Assembly (NCBI GenBank): GCA_036136335.1
Contig: JAYZQT010000039.1
Span: 171,279 to 235,278, forward strand
Direction of reading: 5' to 3'
DNA: 64,000 nucleotides
Source of the DNA: JAYZQT01 sp036136335
Lineage (GTDB): Bacteria > Pseudomonadota > Alphaproteobacteria > MPNO01 > UBA830
Below, piece after piece: positions 52,964 through 64,000 of this stretch; positions within the stretch are counted from its first letter, which is position 1; each line of letters begins with the position of its first letter. The notes beneath the pieces are model-generated. The model was not told the origin of the DNA. It saw only the letters and a program-made list of their open reading frames with translations, and did not search any database. The translations under genes and the position numbers were made by a program.

Positions 52964-53773
52964 TTAAAAGTTCTCAAAGAAATTGGCTAACACTTCATTG
53001 TAAGCAGTTGGGTTGGCAATATTACAGATGTGGCCTGCCTTGGGTATCGAAAGGTGCTGGCCATTTTGAACCTTCCTTGCCATATCCTGCATAACGTTCG
53101 CTGGCCCGCCGAGGTGATCTAGTTCGCCGGAGATGAAGAGCGCAGGCATCCGCAGCTCCGGCAAATGTGTGTATAAATTGACGCTCAGGAGGGCAGTTAT
53201 GCAACCGTGATAACCGTCAATTGATGTGCGTCTAATCATGTCCAGAATTTTTTGCATTTTAGCCGGGTTTAAGGCACGAAAATTTTCCGGAAACCACCGA
53301 TCCGCTGTTATACTAGCGATTGCTTCTATGCCGCTCTCCGACGACTTCTTGAGCATGGGGGGCCAGATTTTCTGGTATTCTGGCACAAGCTTTACGCGGC
53401 AGGCTGTAGGAACAATTGCAGAAACCCGCCGAGGTGCCTTAAGTGCAAGCGCAACAGTGGTCATACCACCTAAGCCGATCCCCACGACATGTGATTGTTT
53501 AATGCCCAGAAAATCCCACACTCTGATTACGTCAGTGGTCAGTTGGTCAAATGTGTAAGGAGGTGGTGTCGCTCCGGACCCACCATGGCCGCGGGTATCC
53601 AGCCTTAACAGACGAAAATCCTTGCTGAGAGACGTCACCTGATCGTCCCACATCGACGTGTCATTGGTGATCCCTGTTATGAATGTTACCCAGGGCGCCC
53701 GGTCCGGGCCGTCGATAACGTAGTTTAGCGATGGACCGTTTGCGTCAAAACGTGGCACGGGCTTTCCTTTCAA
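52964..53773 (-). CDS. Alpha/beta-hydrolase (PcaD-like) with glycine at the nucleophile position
   Basis: A 269-residue protein close to 3-oxoadipate enol-lactonases in layout: ITGITNDTSMWDDQV, LDTRGHGGSG, HVVGIGLGGMTTVALAL and PKAGHICNIANPTAY near the end. The nucleophile elbow, normally G-x-S-x-G, reads G-I-G100-L-G here: a GGC codon stands where AGC or TCN serine is expected. The histidine and an upstream aspartate remain. It may be inactive, non-hydrolytic, or carry a sequencing error. It is convergent with the TPR-2OG gene and divergent from the ThDP decarboxylase pair. Confidence 0.88.
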   Translation of the reverse strand: MKGKPVPRFDANGPSLNYVIDGPDRAPWVTFITGITNDTSMWDDQVTSLSKDFRLLRLDTRGHGGSGATPPPYTFDQLTTDVIRVWDFLGIKQSHVVGIGLGGMTTVALALKAPRRVSAIVPTACRVKLVPEYQKIWPPMLKKSSESGIEAIASITADRWFPENFRALNPAKMQKILDMIRRTSIDGYHGCITALLSVNLYTHLPELRMPALFISGELDHLGGPANVMQDMARKVQNGQHLSIPKAGHICNIANPTAYNEVLANFFENF

Positions 53774-53861
53774 TGAGTGGGAGATTGTACTGGCGGCAGT
53801 AAGCGGATAATAGATGAGACGATTAGCGTGTGCAGTACTTATTCACAAATACGGGCAACCC

Positions 53862-54404
53862 ATGGCACAAAAACAGACAGACAAAGAAGAGAAGCCTGAA
53901 TGGCCCTCCGAAATTTTCGAGATACTGAAGGAAGCGGAAATTTCACAGATAAGTTATGTTCCTGATGCGGGGCATTCGGATTTAATCAAATTCTGCCTCG
54001 CTGATAATCGAATGAAAACCACTCGCCTGACGACTGAAGAGGAAGGGGTTGCCCTCTCGCTCGGAGCCTGGTTGGGGGGCGATAGAAGTGCACTGCTGAT
54101 GCAGTCTTCCGGTGTCGGTAACTGTATTAATATGCTCTCTATTATCCAGGAAACCCGCTCGCCATTGCTAATGCTGGTCACGATGCGGGGCGAATGGGGT
54201 GAATTTAACCCATGGCAACTCCCCATGGGACAGGGGACTGCGCAGTCCCTTCGGGATGGCGGAATGATTGTTTATCATGTCGACAAGGCAGAAGAGTTAG
54301 GAGAAACAATTTTCGCTGCCGCTCAGATTGCATTTAACTCTTATCGTTCGGTTGCTGTGTTGATTGGCCAGCGTATCATCGGTTTTAAGGACTGGCGGAA
54401 ATAA
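53862..54404 (+). CDS. ThDP-dependent decarboxylase, PYR-domain subunit (ComD-like)
   Basis: A subunit of about 180 residues, the pyrimidine-binding half of a split ThDP decarboxylase. EEEGVALSLGAWLGGDRSALLMQSSGVGN carries the cofactor-activating glutamate, and MRGEWGEFNPWQLPMGQGT follows as in sulfopyruvate and phosphonopyruvate decarboxylases. The frame extends to 53814, but the ATG at 53862 fits the family. Its stop overlaps the next start by one base (TAATG), so the two subunits are coupled. Confidence 0.88.
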   Translation: MAQKQTDKEEKPEWPSEIFEILKEAEISQISYVPDAGHSDLIKFCLADNRMKTTRLTTEEEGVALSLGAWLGGDRSALLMQSSGVGNCINMLSIIQETRSPLLMLVTMRGEWGEFNPWQLPMGQGTAQSLRDGGMIVYHVDKAEELGETIFAAAQIAFNSYRSVAVLIGQRIIGFKDWRK

Positions 54405-55003
54405 TGGTAGCCAAGGATAAGATTACACTGAACCGACGAGAAGTAGCCACCCGTATTCTGCAGGAACGGGGTGACACGCTGGTGATAACTGGCTTGGGGT
54501 CGACGACTTGGGATGCGGCGGCGGCGGGGGATCATCCTAACAATTTCTATTTGTGGGGCGGCATGGGGGGCGCGGCCATGGTTGGCCTTGGCATCGCGCG
54601 CGCCCAACCTGGGCGCCGTGTACTTGTCCTGACTGGAGATGGTGAAATGCTTATGGGTATCGGCAGCCTGGCGACAATCGGCGTTGCTGCGCCGGCAAAT
54701 CTGGCTGTGTGTGTTATAGACAATCAGCATTACGGCGAAACCGGGATGCAGGAAACACACACTGGTCACGGCGTAGACCTTGCCAACATGGCCGGAGCGG
54801 CGGGATGCAGGCAAACGATGAATGTCTGGAAGAAGCAGGATCTGGAAAAGGCCATACCCCTCTTGTACAGGACGGATGGCCCGGTATTTGTAAACATAAA
54901 AGTAACCACTGACCCAGTGCCGATGGTCCTTCCAATGCGAGATGGTACAGCGCTGCGCAGCCGGTTCCGCGAAGCTGTTCTTGGTACTGGCGCGTTCGAC
55001 TAG
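54404..55003 (+). CDS. ThDP-dependent decarboxylase, PP-domain subunit (ComE-like)
   Basis: A 199-residue partner subunit with the pyrophosphate-binding motif LTGDGEMLMGIGSL...IDNQHYGETGMQ, where GDGE and the asparagine bind Mg-ThDP. Family members decarboxylate sulfopyruvate or phosphonopyruvate to the aldehyde. The aldehyde dehydrogenase at 56045 and the EamA exporter at 55022 lie just behind it, so the pair may make an aldehyde that the dehydrogenase oxidises. The substrate class is inferred, not shown. Confidence 0.9.
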   Translation: MVAKDKITLNRREVATRILQERGDTLVITGLGSTTWDAAAAGDHPNNFYLWGGMGGAAMVGLGIARAQPGRRVLVLTGDGEMLMGIGSLATIGVAAPANLAVCVIDNQHYGETGMQETHTGHGVDLANMAGAAGCRQTMNVWKKQDLEKAIPLLYRTDGPVFVNIKVTTDPVPMVLPMRDGTALRSRFREAVLGTGAFD

Positions 55004-55021
55004 ATTATCAGGGGTTAGCTC

Positions 55022-55924
55022 GTGATTGATCGTCGGGCTTTCGTCGGAATGCTGCTTGTTTGCACGGCGGCTGGAATTGGCGGCCTCACGGTGGTGATGA
55101 CAAGATTTGTGATTGCCGAAACCGATCCGTATACACTGGCGAGTGTACGTTATTTCGTTGCTGCGCTTTTTCTCCTGGCTGTTGTTTTTGTACAGGGGCG
55201 TCGCTTCAGGACCGATCCGCGTGATCGAGTGGCACTTGTTTTGCTTGCGCTGGTGTTTTTTGCCGCATTCCCGTGTTGTTTCGCTACAGCACTTGAGGAT
55301 ACGACGTCCGCTCGTGGCGCGCTGATTTATGCCTGTATGCCTTTGCTGACAGTGGGTCTGGTGGCAACCTTTCGCATTGAACGCATAACGACATGGAAGG
55401 TGCTGGGGGTTGTTTTCGCCATCGCGGGTGTGTGGTCTGCAATAGGGTTTGATGGCAATGCTCCGCCGAACGCCATAAGAGGCGATGTGGTGATGATGTT
55501 CGCGACTGCATTTACTGCGATTTACACCGTATTCGCGAAGAGATACGTGATGAAATACGACGGTATAGCTATGACCGCGTGGTCGATGTTGGTTGGTTCG
55601 GCAGTCCTTTTCGTTTTCGCACTTATCTTTGGGCAACCGCTCTCTGGGTCACTCGATTTGAGCCCGCAAGGGTGGGGGGCATTTATTTTTCTGGCGGCAC
55701 CCGGTGGCGCATTGATGATGTGGTGCTTCATAAAGGGTTTCAGAATGGTCACTCCCGTGCAGGCAGCAGTCTCGGTAGGTTGCAATCCTCTGACGGCCAT
55801 TTTTTTTGGTGCTTGGATTATGGGAGAAGAAATAGGAATGGGGAGTATCCTCGGTTTTATTTTAATAATGCTCGCGTTATTTTGTGCCAACTGGAAAGGT
55901 ATTGCGGAAAACAGGCTTCCGTAA
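55022..55924 (+). CDS. EamA-family (DMT) transporter
   Basis: A 300-residue protein with ten hydrophobic helices in two EamA repeats. PYTLASVRYFVAALFLLAV is typical of the first repeat, and a polar DMT-type end ASVGCNPLTAIFFGAWIMGEEIG of the second. It starts at a GTG with AGGGG upstream, 18 bases after the ThDP subunit. It probably exports or imports a small metabolite of the pathway encoded on either side. Confidence 0.92.
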   Translation: MIDRRAFVGMLLVCTAAGIGGLTVVMTRFVIAETDPYTLASVRYFVAALFLLAVVFVQGRRFRTDPRDRVALVLLALVFFAAFPCCFATALEDTTSARGALIYACMPLLTVGLVATFRIERITTWKVLGVVFAIAGVWSAIGFDGNAPPNAIRGDVVMMFATAFTAIYTVFAKRYVMKYDGIAMTAWSMLVGSAVLFVFALIFGQPLSGSLDLSPQGWGAFIFLAAPGGALMMWCFIKGFRMVTPVQAAVSVGCNPLTAIFFGAWIMGEEIGMGSILGFILIMLALFCANWKGIAENRLP

Positions 55925-56044
55925 TTTATGGAGAACGGACGGGTATTTCAGTCGTTTCCGGTTACTCTACTGACAACTCACGTCCCTTGCTCAATCAGTG
56001 GACCTTCGGATACCCTTTGATCCTAACACCTTGGAGAATAAACG

Positions 56045-57544
56045 ATGGATTCTGGCGTCGAGACGCTCACCAAATACAAGATGTTTATCGACGGGCAATG
56101 GATGGAATCCCGCTCCGGGGATATGTTTGAAACATTTAATCCATACACTGCCCGACCTTGGGCGTTGATACCAAAAGGTAACGCCGAAGACATTGACCAC
56201 GCAGTAGAAGCTGCGGATAAAGCTTTCAATTATGGAGATTGGCCTGCATTAACGGCTACAGCACGCGGGCACATGATTCGGAAGTTCGCTGATCTGATCA
56301 CCGAGAAAGCGGATGAACTGGCAGAAGTGGAAGTGCGTGATAACGGGAAGCTGATCGCAGAGATGAGCGCCCAGTGCAAGTATCTGACGCAGTGGTATTA
56401 CTACTATGCGGGTCTTTGCGATAAGATTGAGGGATCGGTGATACCGATCGATAAGCCCGGGCACTTCAATTACACGGTATGGGAACCGCTTGGTGTTTGT
56501 GCCTGTATCGTTCCGTGGAATTCGCCGCTACTGCTCCTCGCTTGGAAACTTGCGCCTTTGCTCGCGGCTGGGAACACCGCAGTAATCAAGCCGTCTGAAT
56601 ATACATCTGCGTCGACCCTTGAATTCATGAAGATTGTGGAAAAGGTTTTTCCACCAGGGGTCGTTAATGTTGTAACAGGTCTCGGGGCAGAGGCCGGAGG
56701 TCCACTGGTCGACCACCCCAAGGTCGCCAAGGTAGCGTTCACGGGATCGGATGTTACGGGTTCAGCAATTTATGCCCAGGCCGCCAAGCACATGAAAAAG
56801 GTGACGATGGAACTGGGTGGCAAGTCTCCCAATATTGTTTTTGCTGATGCTGATATGGAAAATGCGGTTAAAGGCGTGATTTCCGGCATATTTGCGGCGA
56901 CAGGACAGACTTGTATAGCTGGTTCGAGATTGCTGGTTCAGGAGTCTATTCACGACGAGTTCGTTACGAAACTTGTTAAGCTTGGGCAAACCGCAAAAAT
57001 TGGTGATCCGTCAAGTTTCGAAACTCAAGTGGGGCCGGTTACGAATGTGCCACAATACGAAAAAGTGCTGAATTACATTGATGTCGCGACTGAAGAGGGT
57101 GCCGAAACGGTTCTTGGCGGTGGGACGCCGAGCGGGCCCGAAGTTGGTGATGGGTGGTTTGTAGAACCTACGATTTTTACCGGGGTTCGAAACGATATGC
57201 GTATCGCGCAAGAAGAAGTATTCGGGCCCGTGTTGTCGGTTATCCCGTTCAAAGACGACGACGAAGCAATCTCCATCGGGAACGATGTAATCTACGGCCT
57301 GGCTGCGGGTGTCTGGACCCAGAACATCGGGCGCGCAATTACCATGGCAGACAGGCTTCGTGCGGGGACGGTATGGGTAAACACCTACCGCGCGGTCAGT
57401 TATCTCTCTCCATTTGGTGGATATAAAAAATCCGGGATTGGTCGGGAAAGTGGTCAGGAAATGATAAAGGAATATCTCCAGCATAAATCTGTATGGATCG
57501 AGACATCGAATGCTGAAGCGCCAAACCCCTTCGTTTTGCGATAA
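56045..57544 (+). CDS. NAD(P)-dependent aldehyde dehydrogenase
   Basis: A 499-residue aldehyde dehydrogenase. The catalytic cysteine is in ATGQTCIAGSRLL near 289, the general-base glutamate in MELGGKSPNIVF near 256, FTGSDVTGSAI binds the cofactor, and IVPWNSPLLLLAWKLAPLL precedes it. Length is normal. GGAGA lies eight bases before the ATG. It follows the ThDP pair and exporter by 120 bases and converges on the Old Yellow Enzyme gene. It would oxidise the aldehyde made by the decarboxylase to an acid. Confidence 0.95.
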   Translation: MDSGVETLTKYKMFIDGQWMESRSGDMFETFNPYTARPWALIPKGNAEDIDHAVEAADKAFNYGDWPALTATARGHMIRKFADLITEKADELAEVEVRDNGKLIAEMSAQCKYLTQWYYYYAGLCDKIEGSVIPIDKPGHFNYTVWEPLGVCACIVPWNSPLLLLAWKLAPLLAAGNTAVIKPSEYTSASTLEFMKIVEKVFPPGVVNVVTGLGAEAGGPLVDHPKVAKVAFTGSDVTGSAIYAQAAKHMKKVTMELGGKSPNIVFADADMENAVKGVISGIFAATGQTCIAGSRLLVQESIHDEFVTKLVKLGQTAKIGDPSSFETQVGPVTNVPQYEKVLNYIDVATEEGAETVLGGGTPSGPEVGDGWFVEPTIFTGVRNDMRIAQEEVFGPVLSVIPFKDDDEAISIGNDVIYGLAAGVWTQNIGRAITMADRLRAGTVWVNTYRAVSYLSPFGGYKKSGIGRESGQEMIKEYLQHKSVWIETSNAEAPNPFVLR

Positions 57545-57612
57545 TTGGGAATTTCAGTTTTTGAGAGTAGATGAACGCATCCGGACCCAGTTGCTAATCA
57601 TTGTGATTTTCG

Positions 57613-57640
57613 GCCAACGGTAGGCGGGCCTATTATTGGC
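57613..57640. terminator. Possible bidirectional terminator hairpin
   Basis: GCCAA-CGG-TAGG-CGGG-CCTA-TTA-TTGGC folds into a stem of two segments with a symmetric internal loop. It lies between the convergent aldehyde dehydrogenase and Old Yellow Enzyme genes. No T-run follows on either strand. Confidence 0.4.
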
Positions 57641-57727
57641 GGTATATTGTCGGCCGGTCATATTTATTAATAAGTGACCCGTTTTCTATTGTTGGGGAAG
57701 CATTCGGGCTAAGAAACCTTGGGAACG

Positions 57728-59212
57728 CTATCCCTCGTCAAGATTAGCATCTATGTCCAGATCTGGTAGCCAGAGTGGGGCGGACAGTCGCCGTTTTCCA
57801 TCGGTTGTTTTCAGTGTGCCGGTAGCATCCAATTTGATCCGGTCCCAAAGCTTGCAGGTTACCGGCACATGCTTCTGGTCAAGTGCTTCACAATAGTTTG
57901 TGTACTCGCAAACAATGTTTTCCTCACCCCTACCCATCCTGACTTTCAGAAACCAGTCCGGATCGGCGAGGGCCTGCCGTGCGAAACCCACAATATCTCC
58001 CTTGTTATTCGCGAGAATTTCCTCAGCCTGCTGAAATCCATGTATTCCCCCTGTGGCGACGATCGGCGTAGAGTATCCCGCCTTGTGGATCTCTTCACGG
58101 ATATAGGCGGCCGATTTCAGGTTTCGACCGAAGGGACCCTGTTCATCTGAAATGAATTGTGGCATGCACTCATATCCGCTTGGGCCAGTGTAAGGATAGG
58201 CAGCACTTCCCACGGCAGGTTGTTTTGCATCCTCAAAACGGCCCCCACGCGATAGAGACAGAAAATCCATTCCTGCTGCGGCAAATGCCTTGCCAATTTC
58301 CGCGGCATCGTCTGGGCGGTTGCCGCCTTCAACTATATCGTCTGTCAAGTAGCGACAACCCACTGGATAGTTTTCACCGACACTGCTGCGCACGCGATGA
58401 AATACTTCCAGAGGCAGACGCAAACGGTTTTCGAGTGATCCGCCGTACCCGTCCTTGCGGGTGTTTAGGCGCGAAAGCATCGAGGCCATGGTGTACGCGT
58501 GCGCATAATGCAGTTCCACGCCGTCAAATCCTGCAGTTTGCGCCCTCACTGCGGCGTCGGCAAACAAAGCCGGAAGGACGTTTGGCAATTCTGCAATGTG
58601 AGGCAAATGTGTGTCGTTTACGAGCTCCCGGTACCCCTTTTTGAGGTTTTCCATTTCCCGTTTGTCTAAAACTTTGGAAAGGGCTTGGTCATTAAGTTCG
58701 CAGAGGTGCGACCGGATGCGGTCCTCTTCCCATTGGTGGGCATCTAGCGCTTCCCGATGTTCATCAGTAATTTTCAGGAATTCTTTCAGAAACCGTTGAC
58801 GGTCGGGCCGCCGCCGGATAGCGAGGAAGTCGATACACTGTATAAATACGCGGGTATGCCCACGACTTTCCTGGCGCACCGTATCCACGAGTTTGCGCAA
58901 ACCGTCAACAAAACGGTCGTCTCCAATCCGCAGTAGGGGGCCGGACGGGATGTCGCGTATTCCTGTCGCCTCTACCACAATGGCACCCGGTCGACCTCGG
59001 GCAAAGCGCCCGTACCAGTCCAATACCGCAGGCGTAACTGCGCCGTCATCGGTGGCGCGCCAAGGAACCATGGCCGGAATCCATGTCCGCTGCTCCAGCA
59101 TTAGCTTGCCGATTGGTATCGGGCTGAAAAGGAGGGAGTTGCGGGCTTCTTCACGCGTCGGCCAAGCACCGGGATCCGGCTTCCACTTGATGCGTTCAGG
59201 AGGGCGCCACAT
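57728..59212 (-). CDS. Old Yellow Enzyme-family NADH:flavin oxidoreductase
   Basis: A 494-residue TIM-barrel flavoprotein. After a 30-residue extension (WKPDPGAWPTREEA) comes LLFSPIPIGKLMLEQRTWIPAMVPWRATDDG. GFDGVELHYAHAYTMASMLSRLNTRKDGYGG is the central signature, and GGIHGFQQAEEIL with VGFARQALADPDW binds FMN. It lacks an obvious C-terminal iron-sulfur or FAD domain, so it is a short-type enzyme reducing enones or nitro compounds, or a demethylase. It is convergent with the aldehyde dehydrogenase. Confidence 0.92.
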   Translation of the reverse strand: MWRPPERIKWKPDPGAWPTREEARNSLLFSPIPIGKLMLEQRTWIPAMVPWRATDDGAVTPAVLDWYGRFARGRPGAIVVEATGIRDIPSGPLLRIGDDRFVDGLRKLVDTVRQESRGHTRVFIQCIDFLAIRRRPDRQRFLKEFLKITDEHREALDAHQWEEDRIRSHLCELNDQALSKVLDKREMENLKKGYRELVNDTHLPHIAELPNVLPALFADAAVRAQTAGFDGVELHYAHAYTMASMLSRLNTRKDGYGGSLENRLRLPLEVFHRVRSSVGENYPVGCRYLTDDIVEGGNRPDDAAEIGKAFAAAGMDFLSLSRGGRFEDAKQPAVGSAAYPYTGPSGYECMPQFISDEQGPFGRNLKSAAYIREEIHKAGYSTPIVATGGIHGFQQAEEILANNKGDIVGFARQALADPDWFLKVRMGRGEENIVCEYTNYCEALDQKHVPVTCKLWDRIKLDATGTLKTTDGKRRLSAPLWLPDLDIDANLDEG

Positions 59213-59314
59213 CTACATCATTCTTCTTTGCAACGATGCACATAAATCTTTCGAAACCCTCAAAGCCTGGGGCGCAACTGCAGCCTACATAGTGTTCCCG
59301 CAAAACGCACCGCG

Positions 59315-59818
59315 TCAAGGAGTGCCCGGCCGGCTGGCATCCGCTGGCATCGCCTCGGACGCAGACCGACCGGAGGGGGAAACAGTCACGTCAATCGCCG
59401 AACCGCCTAATGCTTTTTTTGTTATTTGAATGGTTGCGACTCTTTTATCTCGGGTGAAGGTTAGAATGCTTATTTCCGAGCGCACAGTGGTGACTTCCCG
59501 CCACCTGTATTTCGGCATTTCGCGCAAGAAGAAGTCATAAGCGACGGCTGAACTTGCGCTGGTATCCAGCGATAACCTCCCTATCCAGCTATCGCGAGCT
59601 CCAAGTATTAGCGATCGATCCACATTCATTGTGGATCCCGCTGGGACAGCAATATCTGGAAACTGGGCAAAACCTACCGCGGTTCGGGCTGTGGATGTGG
59701 TGCCACTGGAGCCTGGGCTATCTTCACCAATCAAGGAGCAGCCCGACGTGGCTAGAAGCGCAACAGCTGTTACAACGGTCGCTATCCTATGAAAAGTAGT
59801 GGATCCATTGTCTGTCAT
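59315..59818 (-). CDS. Predicted lipoprotein, family unknown
   Basis: A 167-residue protein with an N-terminal helix and lipobox LLATSGC (lipidated cysteine C27), followed by a Ser/Thr/Gly-rich linker. The mature domain has VDRSLILGARDSWIGRLSL, YDFFLREMPKYRW and LTFTRDKRVATIQI. I think similar lipoproteins occur in other alphaproteobacteria, but no function is known to me. It would be anchored in the cell envelope. It stands between the Old Yellow Enzyme gene and the rRNA operon, 500 bases before 16S. Confidence 0.8.
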   Translation of the reverse strand: MTDNGSTTFHRIATVVTAVALLATSGCSLIGEDSPGSSGTTSTARTAVGFAQFPDIAVPAGSTMNVDRSLILGARDSWIGRLSLDTSASSAVAYDFFLREMPKYRWREVTTVRSEISILTFTRDKRVATIQITKKALGGSAIDVTVSPSGRSASEAMPADASRPGTP

Positions 59819-60028
59819 GTTGAAACCATATCATGCCCCGTTGTTGGTGTGACCTTATGTGATTCGGAACCCAAAAGTCGAGTAATCAATATAAATAACT
59901 AGCGTTTCCAGCAACTCTATCCCCTGTGTTCAAACTTTACAGTCTGTCAAATTTAGTTACAATTATGGAAATTCACCATGTGAGGTGTTTTTTCCTGCAT
60001 CTTAATTTGAAAAAATGTCACAAAAGAT

Positions 60029-60058
60029 TTGACAGGTTATGGGGGTTGCCCATATAAC
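60029..60058 (+). promoter_or_regulatory. Putative rRNA operon promoter
   Basis: TTGACA (60029-60034) is followed after 18 bases by TATAAC (60053-60058), with a GC-rich discriminator behind it (CTGCCTCCGCGCC), as rRNA promoters usually have. The spacer and -10 lie inside an inverted repeat, GGTTAT (60035-60040) and ATAACC (60054-60059). It lies about 275 bases before 16S. Confidence 0.75.
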
Positions 60059-60066
60059 CTGCCTCC

Positions 60067-60094
60067 GCGCCACGGGTGGCCCCGCGGCGCTTTT
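60067..60094 (+). terminator. Leader hairpin with U-run just after the rRNA promoter
   Basis: GCGCC-A-CGGG-TGGC-CCCG-C-GGCGC forms a stem of nine pairs with one A/C mismatch, followed by TTTTGTTT. It would be at the very 5' end of the rRNA precursor, where an early attenuator or a 5'-protecting hairpin is possible. Confidence 0.45.
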
Positions 60095-60153
60095 GTTTCC
60101 GAGAGTAGAGCCTGTTTCCGAGTAATTCGGAGTGGGCCGAGTTCGAGGAAATG

Positions 60154-60166
60154 TGCTCTTTGACAA
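60154..60166 (+). promoter_or_regulatory. boxA antitermination element of the rRNA leader
   Basis: TGCTCTTTGACAA matches the boxA consensus bound by NusB/NusE and lies in the 16S leader, where it is expected. Confidence 0.75.
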
Positions 60167-60334
60167 GTAAATATTGGAAGGGATGCGCAGGCGGCGGCGC
60201 GATGGTTCATACCGAGCACCGTCTCTAACAGTGCGCATCCGGCTAACTAACTATAGTCATGCGTAATTTGCTTGAGATGGATCTCGTTATTCCTGATTCA
60301 CGGTCGTTTCGGCGATTTTGGATCGAGGTAATAT

Positions 60335-61829
<1,495 letters not shown>

Positions 61830-61981
61830 TAAGGAGTTGCACCGGATGGTGCACTTCTCAAAAGCAGGACGACCATTCATTTAGTTCTTCTTCTATCTCG
61901 TTCTCAACGATCGATTCTGACTTCGGGTGCGCCAAGTATTTGGCTTCAACATAAGTGTTGATACCGCCAGAATACTGCCTT

Positions 61982-62055
<74 letters not shown>

Positions 62056-62074
62056 CCCAGGTACCCGATTTATC

Positions 62075-62147
62075 GGGGCTGTAGCTCAGTTGGGAGAGCG
62101 CCGCCTTTGCAAGGCGGATGTCAGCGGTTCGAGCCCGCTCAGCTCCA
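62075..62147 (+). tRNA. tRNA-Ala (TGC)
   Basis: A 73-base cloverleaf 19 bases after tRNA-Ile: acceptor GGGGCTG/CAGCTCC, anticodon stem CCGCC/GGCGG with loop TTTGCAA giving TGC, and discriminator A. It is followed by CCG, so CCA is not encoded. Confidence 0.96.
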
Positions 62148-62175
62148 CCGAGTTTAGCGATTAAAACCGCAATGA

Positions 62176-62187
62176 GATCTTTGAAAA
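62176..62187 (+). promoter_or_regulatory. Probable spacer boxA before 23S
   Basis: GATCTTTGAAAA in the tRNA-Ala to 23S spacer resembles boxA (consensus TGCTCTTTGAAAA), which commonly recurs before 23S. Two consensus positions differ. Confidence 0.5.
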
Positions 62188-62380
62188 GTTCATCTGTAAT
62201 TTATATTTATTTTTTTGTCGCAAAAGCGCATATTGGTGACCTGTAACTCATGGGTCATCAATTCGAACACGAAATGCAACAGATTTCGTGTTCACCCTGT
62301 AGACGAAATCAGAAGAACATCCTTCGGGATGGGATCCTGGTCTCGACTGCTCTTGGGAAAAGGGGTTCATACCCTATAAA

Positions 62381-64000
<1,620 letters not shown>

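Noticed and set aside
54341..55636. 431-residue open frame on the minus strand
   Set aside because: It lies opposite the ThDP subunit and EamA genes, has a His/Arg/Cys-rich composition without domains, and no ribosome site. It is an antisense shadow.

Overview
The window comes from an alphaproteobacterium. The 16S rRNA gene at the right end has the alphaproteobacterial form, the rRNA operon has the usual order 16S, tRNA-Ile(GAT), tRNA-Ala(TGC), 23S, and small conserved proteins such as the DUF3253 protein and the HIT protein look alphaproteobacterial. Base composition is close to balanced by eye, with some clearly AT-richer genes. A member of Rhodospirillales or a related marine or soil generalist would fit, but this is inference. 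No transposase, integrase, phage gene or CRISPR array was seen.

Layout. 1-6.4 kb: the end of a Gfo/Idh/MocA oxidoreductase, a solitary molybdopterin oxidoreductase, the tRNA thiolase mnmA, a TPR-glycosyltransferase, a decayed second copy of the mnmA 3' end, and tRNA-Met(CAT). 6.5-14 kb: a short-chain dehydrogenase, a very large AT-rich YfhO-like membrane protein, an esterase of the pseudooxynicotine-hydrolase type, a HIT protein and a small conserved protein. 14-20.9 kb: a co-directional catabolic set (GMC oxidoreductase, double-VOC protein, luciferase-like monooxygenase, ThDP enzyme, TauD/TfdA dioxygenase). 20.9-27.4 kb: an MFS exporter, a DUF3253 protein, a glutamine-synthetase-like ligase coupled to a Rieske oxygenase, and a divergent MarR regulator with a well-formed promoter and operator followed by GlcG/HbpS-like, cysteine-dioxygenase-like and small membrane proteins.

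27.5-36 kb: a long minus-strand aromatic-catabolism run (Rieske alpha and beta, quinone oxidoreductase, a frameshifted enoyl-CoA hydratase, hydrolases, a UbiD decarboxylase and a glutathione-dependent formaldehyde dehydrogenase). 36-44 kb: class II aldolase, a flavodiiron-type metallo-hydrolase, MsrB, RidA-like, NmrA-like, GST, pirin, ChrA, an FAD monooxygenase and a GNAT enzyme. 44.3-51.1 kb: an operon of FMN reductase, three-subunit xanthine-dehydrogenase-family enzyme (large subunit with no ATG, GTG or TTG start), acyl-CoA ligase and enoyl-CoA hydratase. 51.2-59.8 kb: a TPR-2OG oxygenase, a hydrolase lacking its nucleophile serine, a two-subunit ThDP decarboxylase, an EamA exporter, an aldehyde dehydrogenase, an Old Yellow Enzyme family protein and a lipoprotein. 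60-64 kb: rRNA promoter, leader and operon, with the 23S gene running off the end.

Taken together, most of the window is a catabolic region for aromatic or otherwise unusual carbon and nitrogen compounds: ring oxygenases, decarboxylases, CoA ligation, hydration and hydrolysis, with transporters and formaldehyde or stress-protection genes, lying beside the translation genes (mnmA, tRNAs, rRNA). The substrates cannot be read from sequence alone. The most unusual observations are the mnmA relic, the Rieske plus glutamate-ligase pair, the ATT-type start, the double frameshift and the Ser-to-Gly hydrolase.
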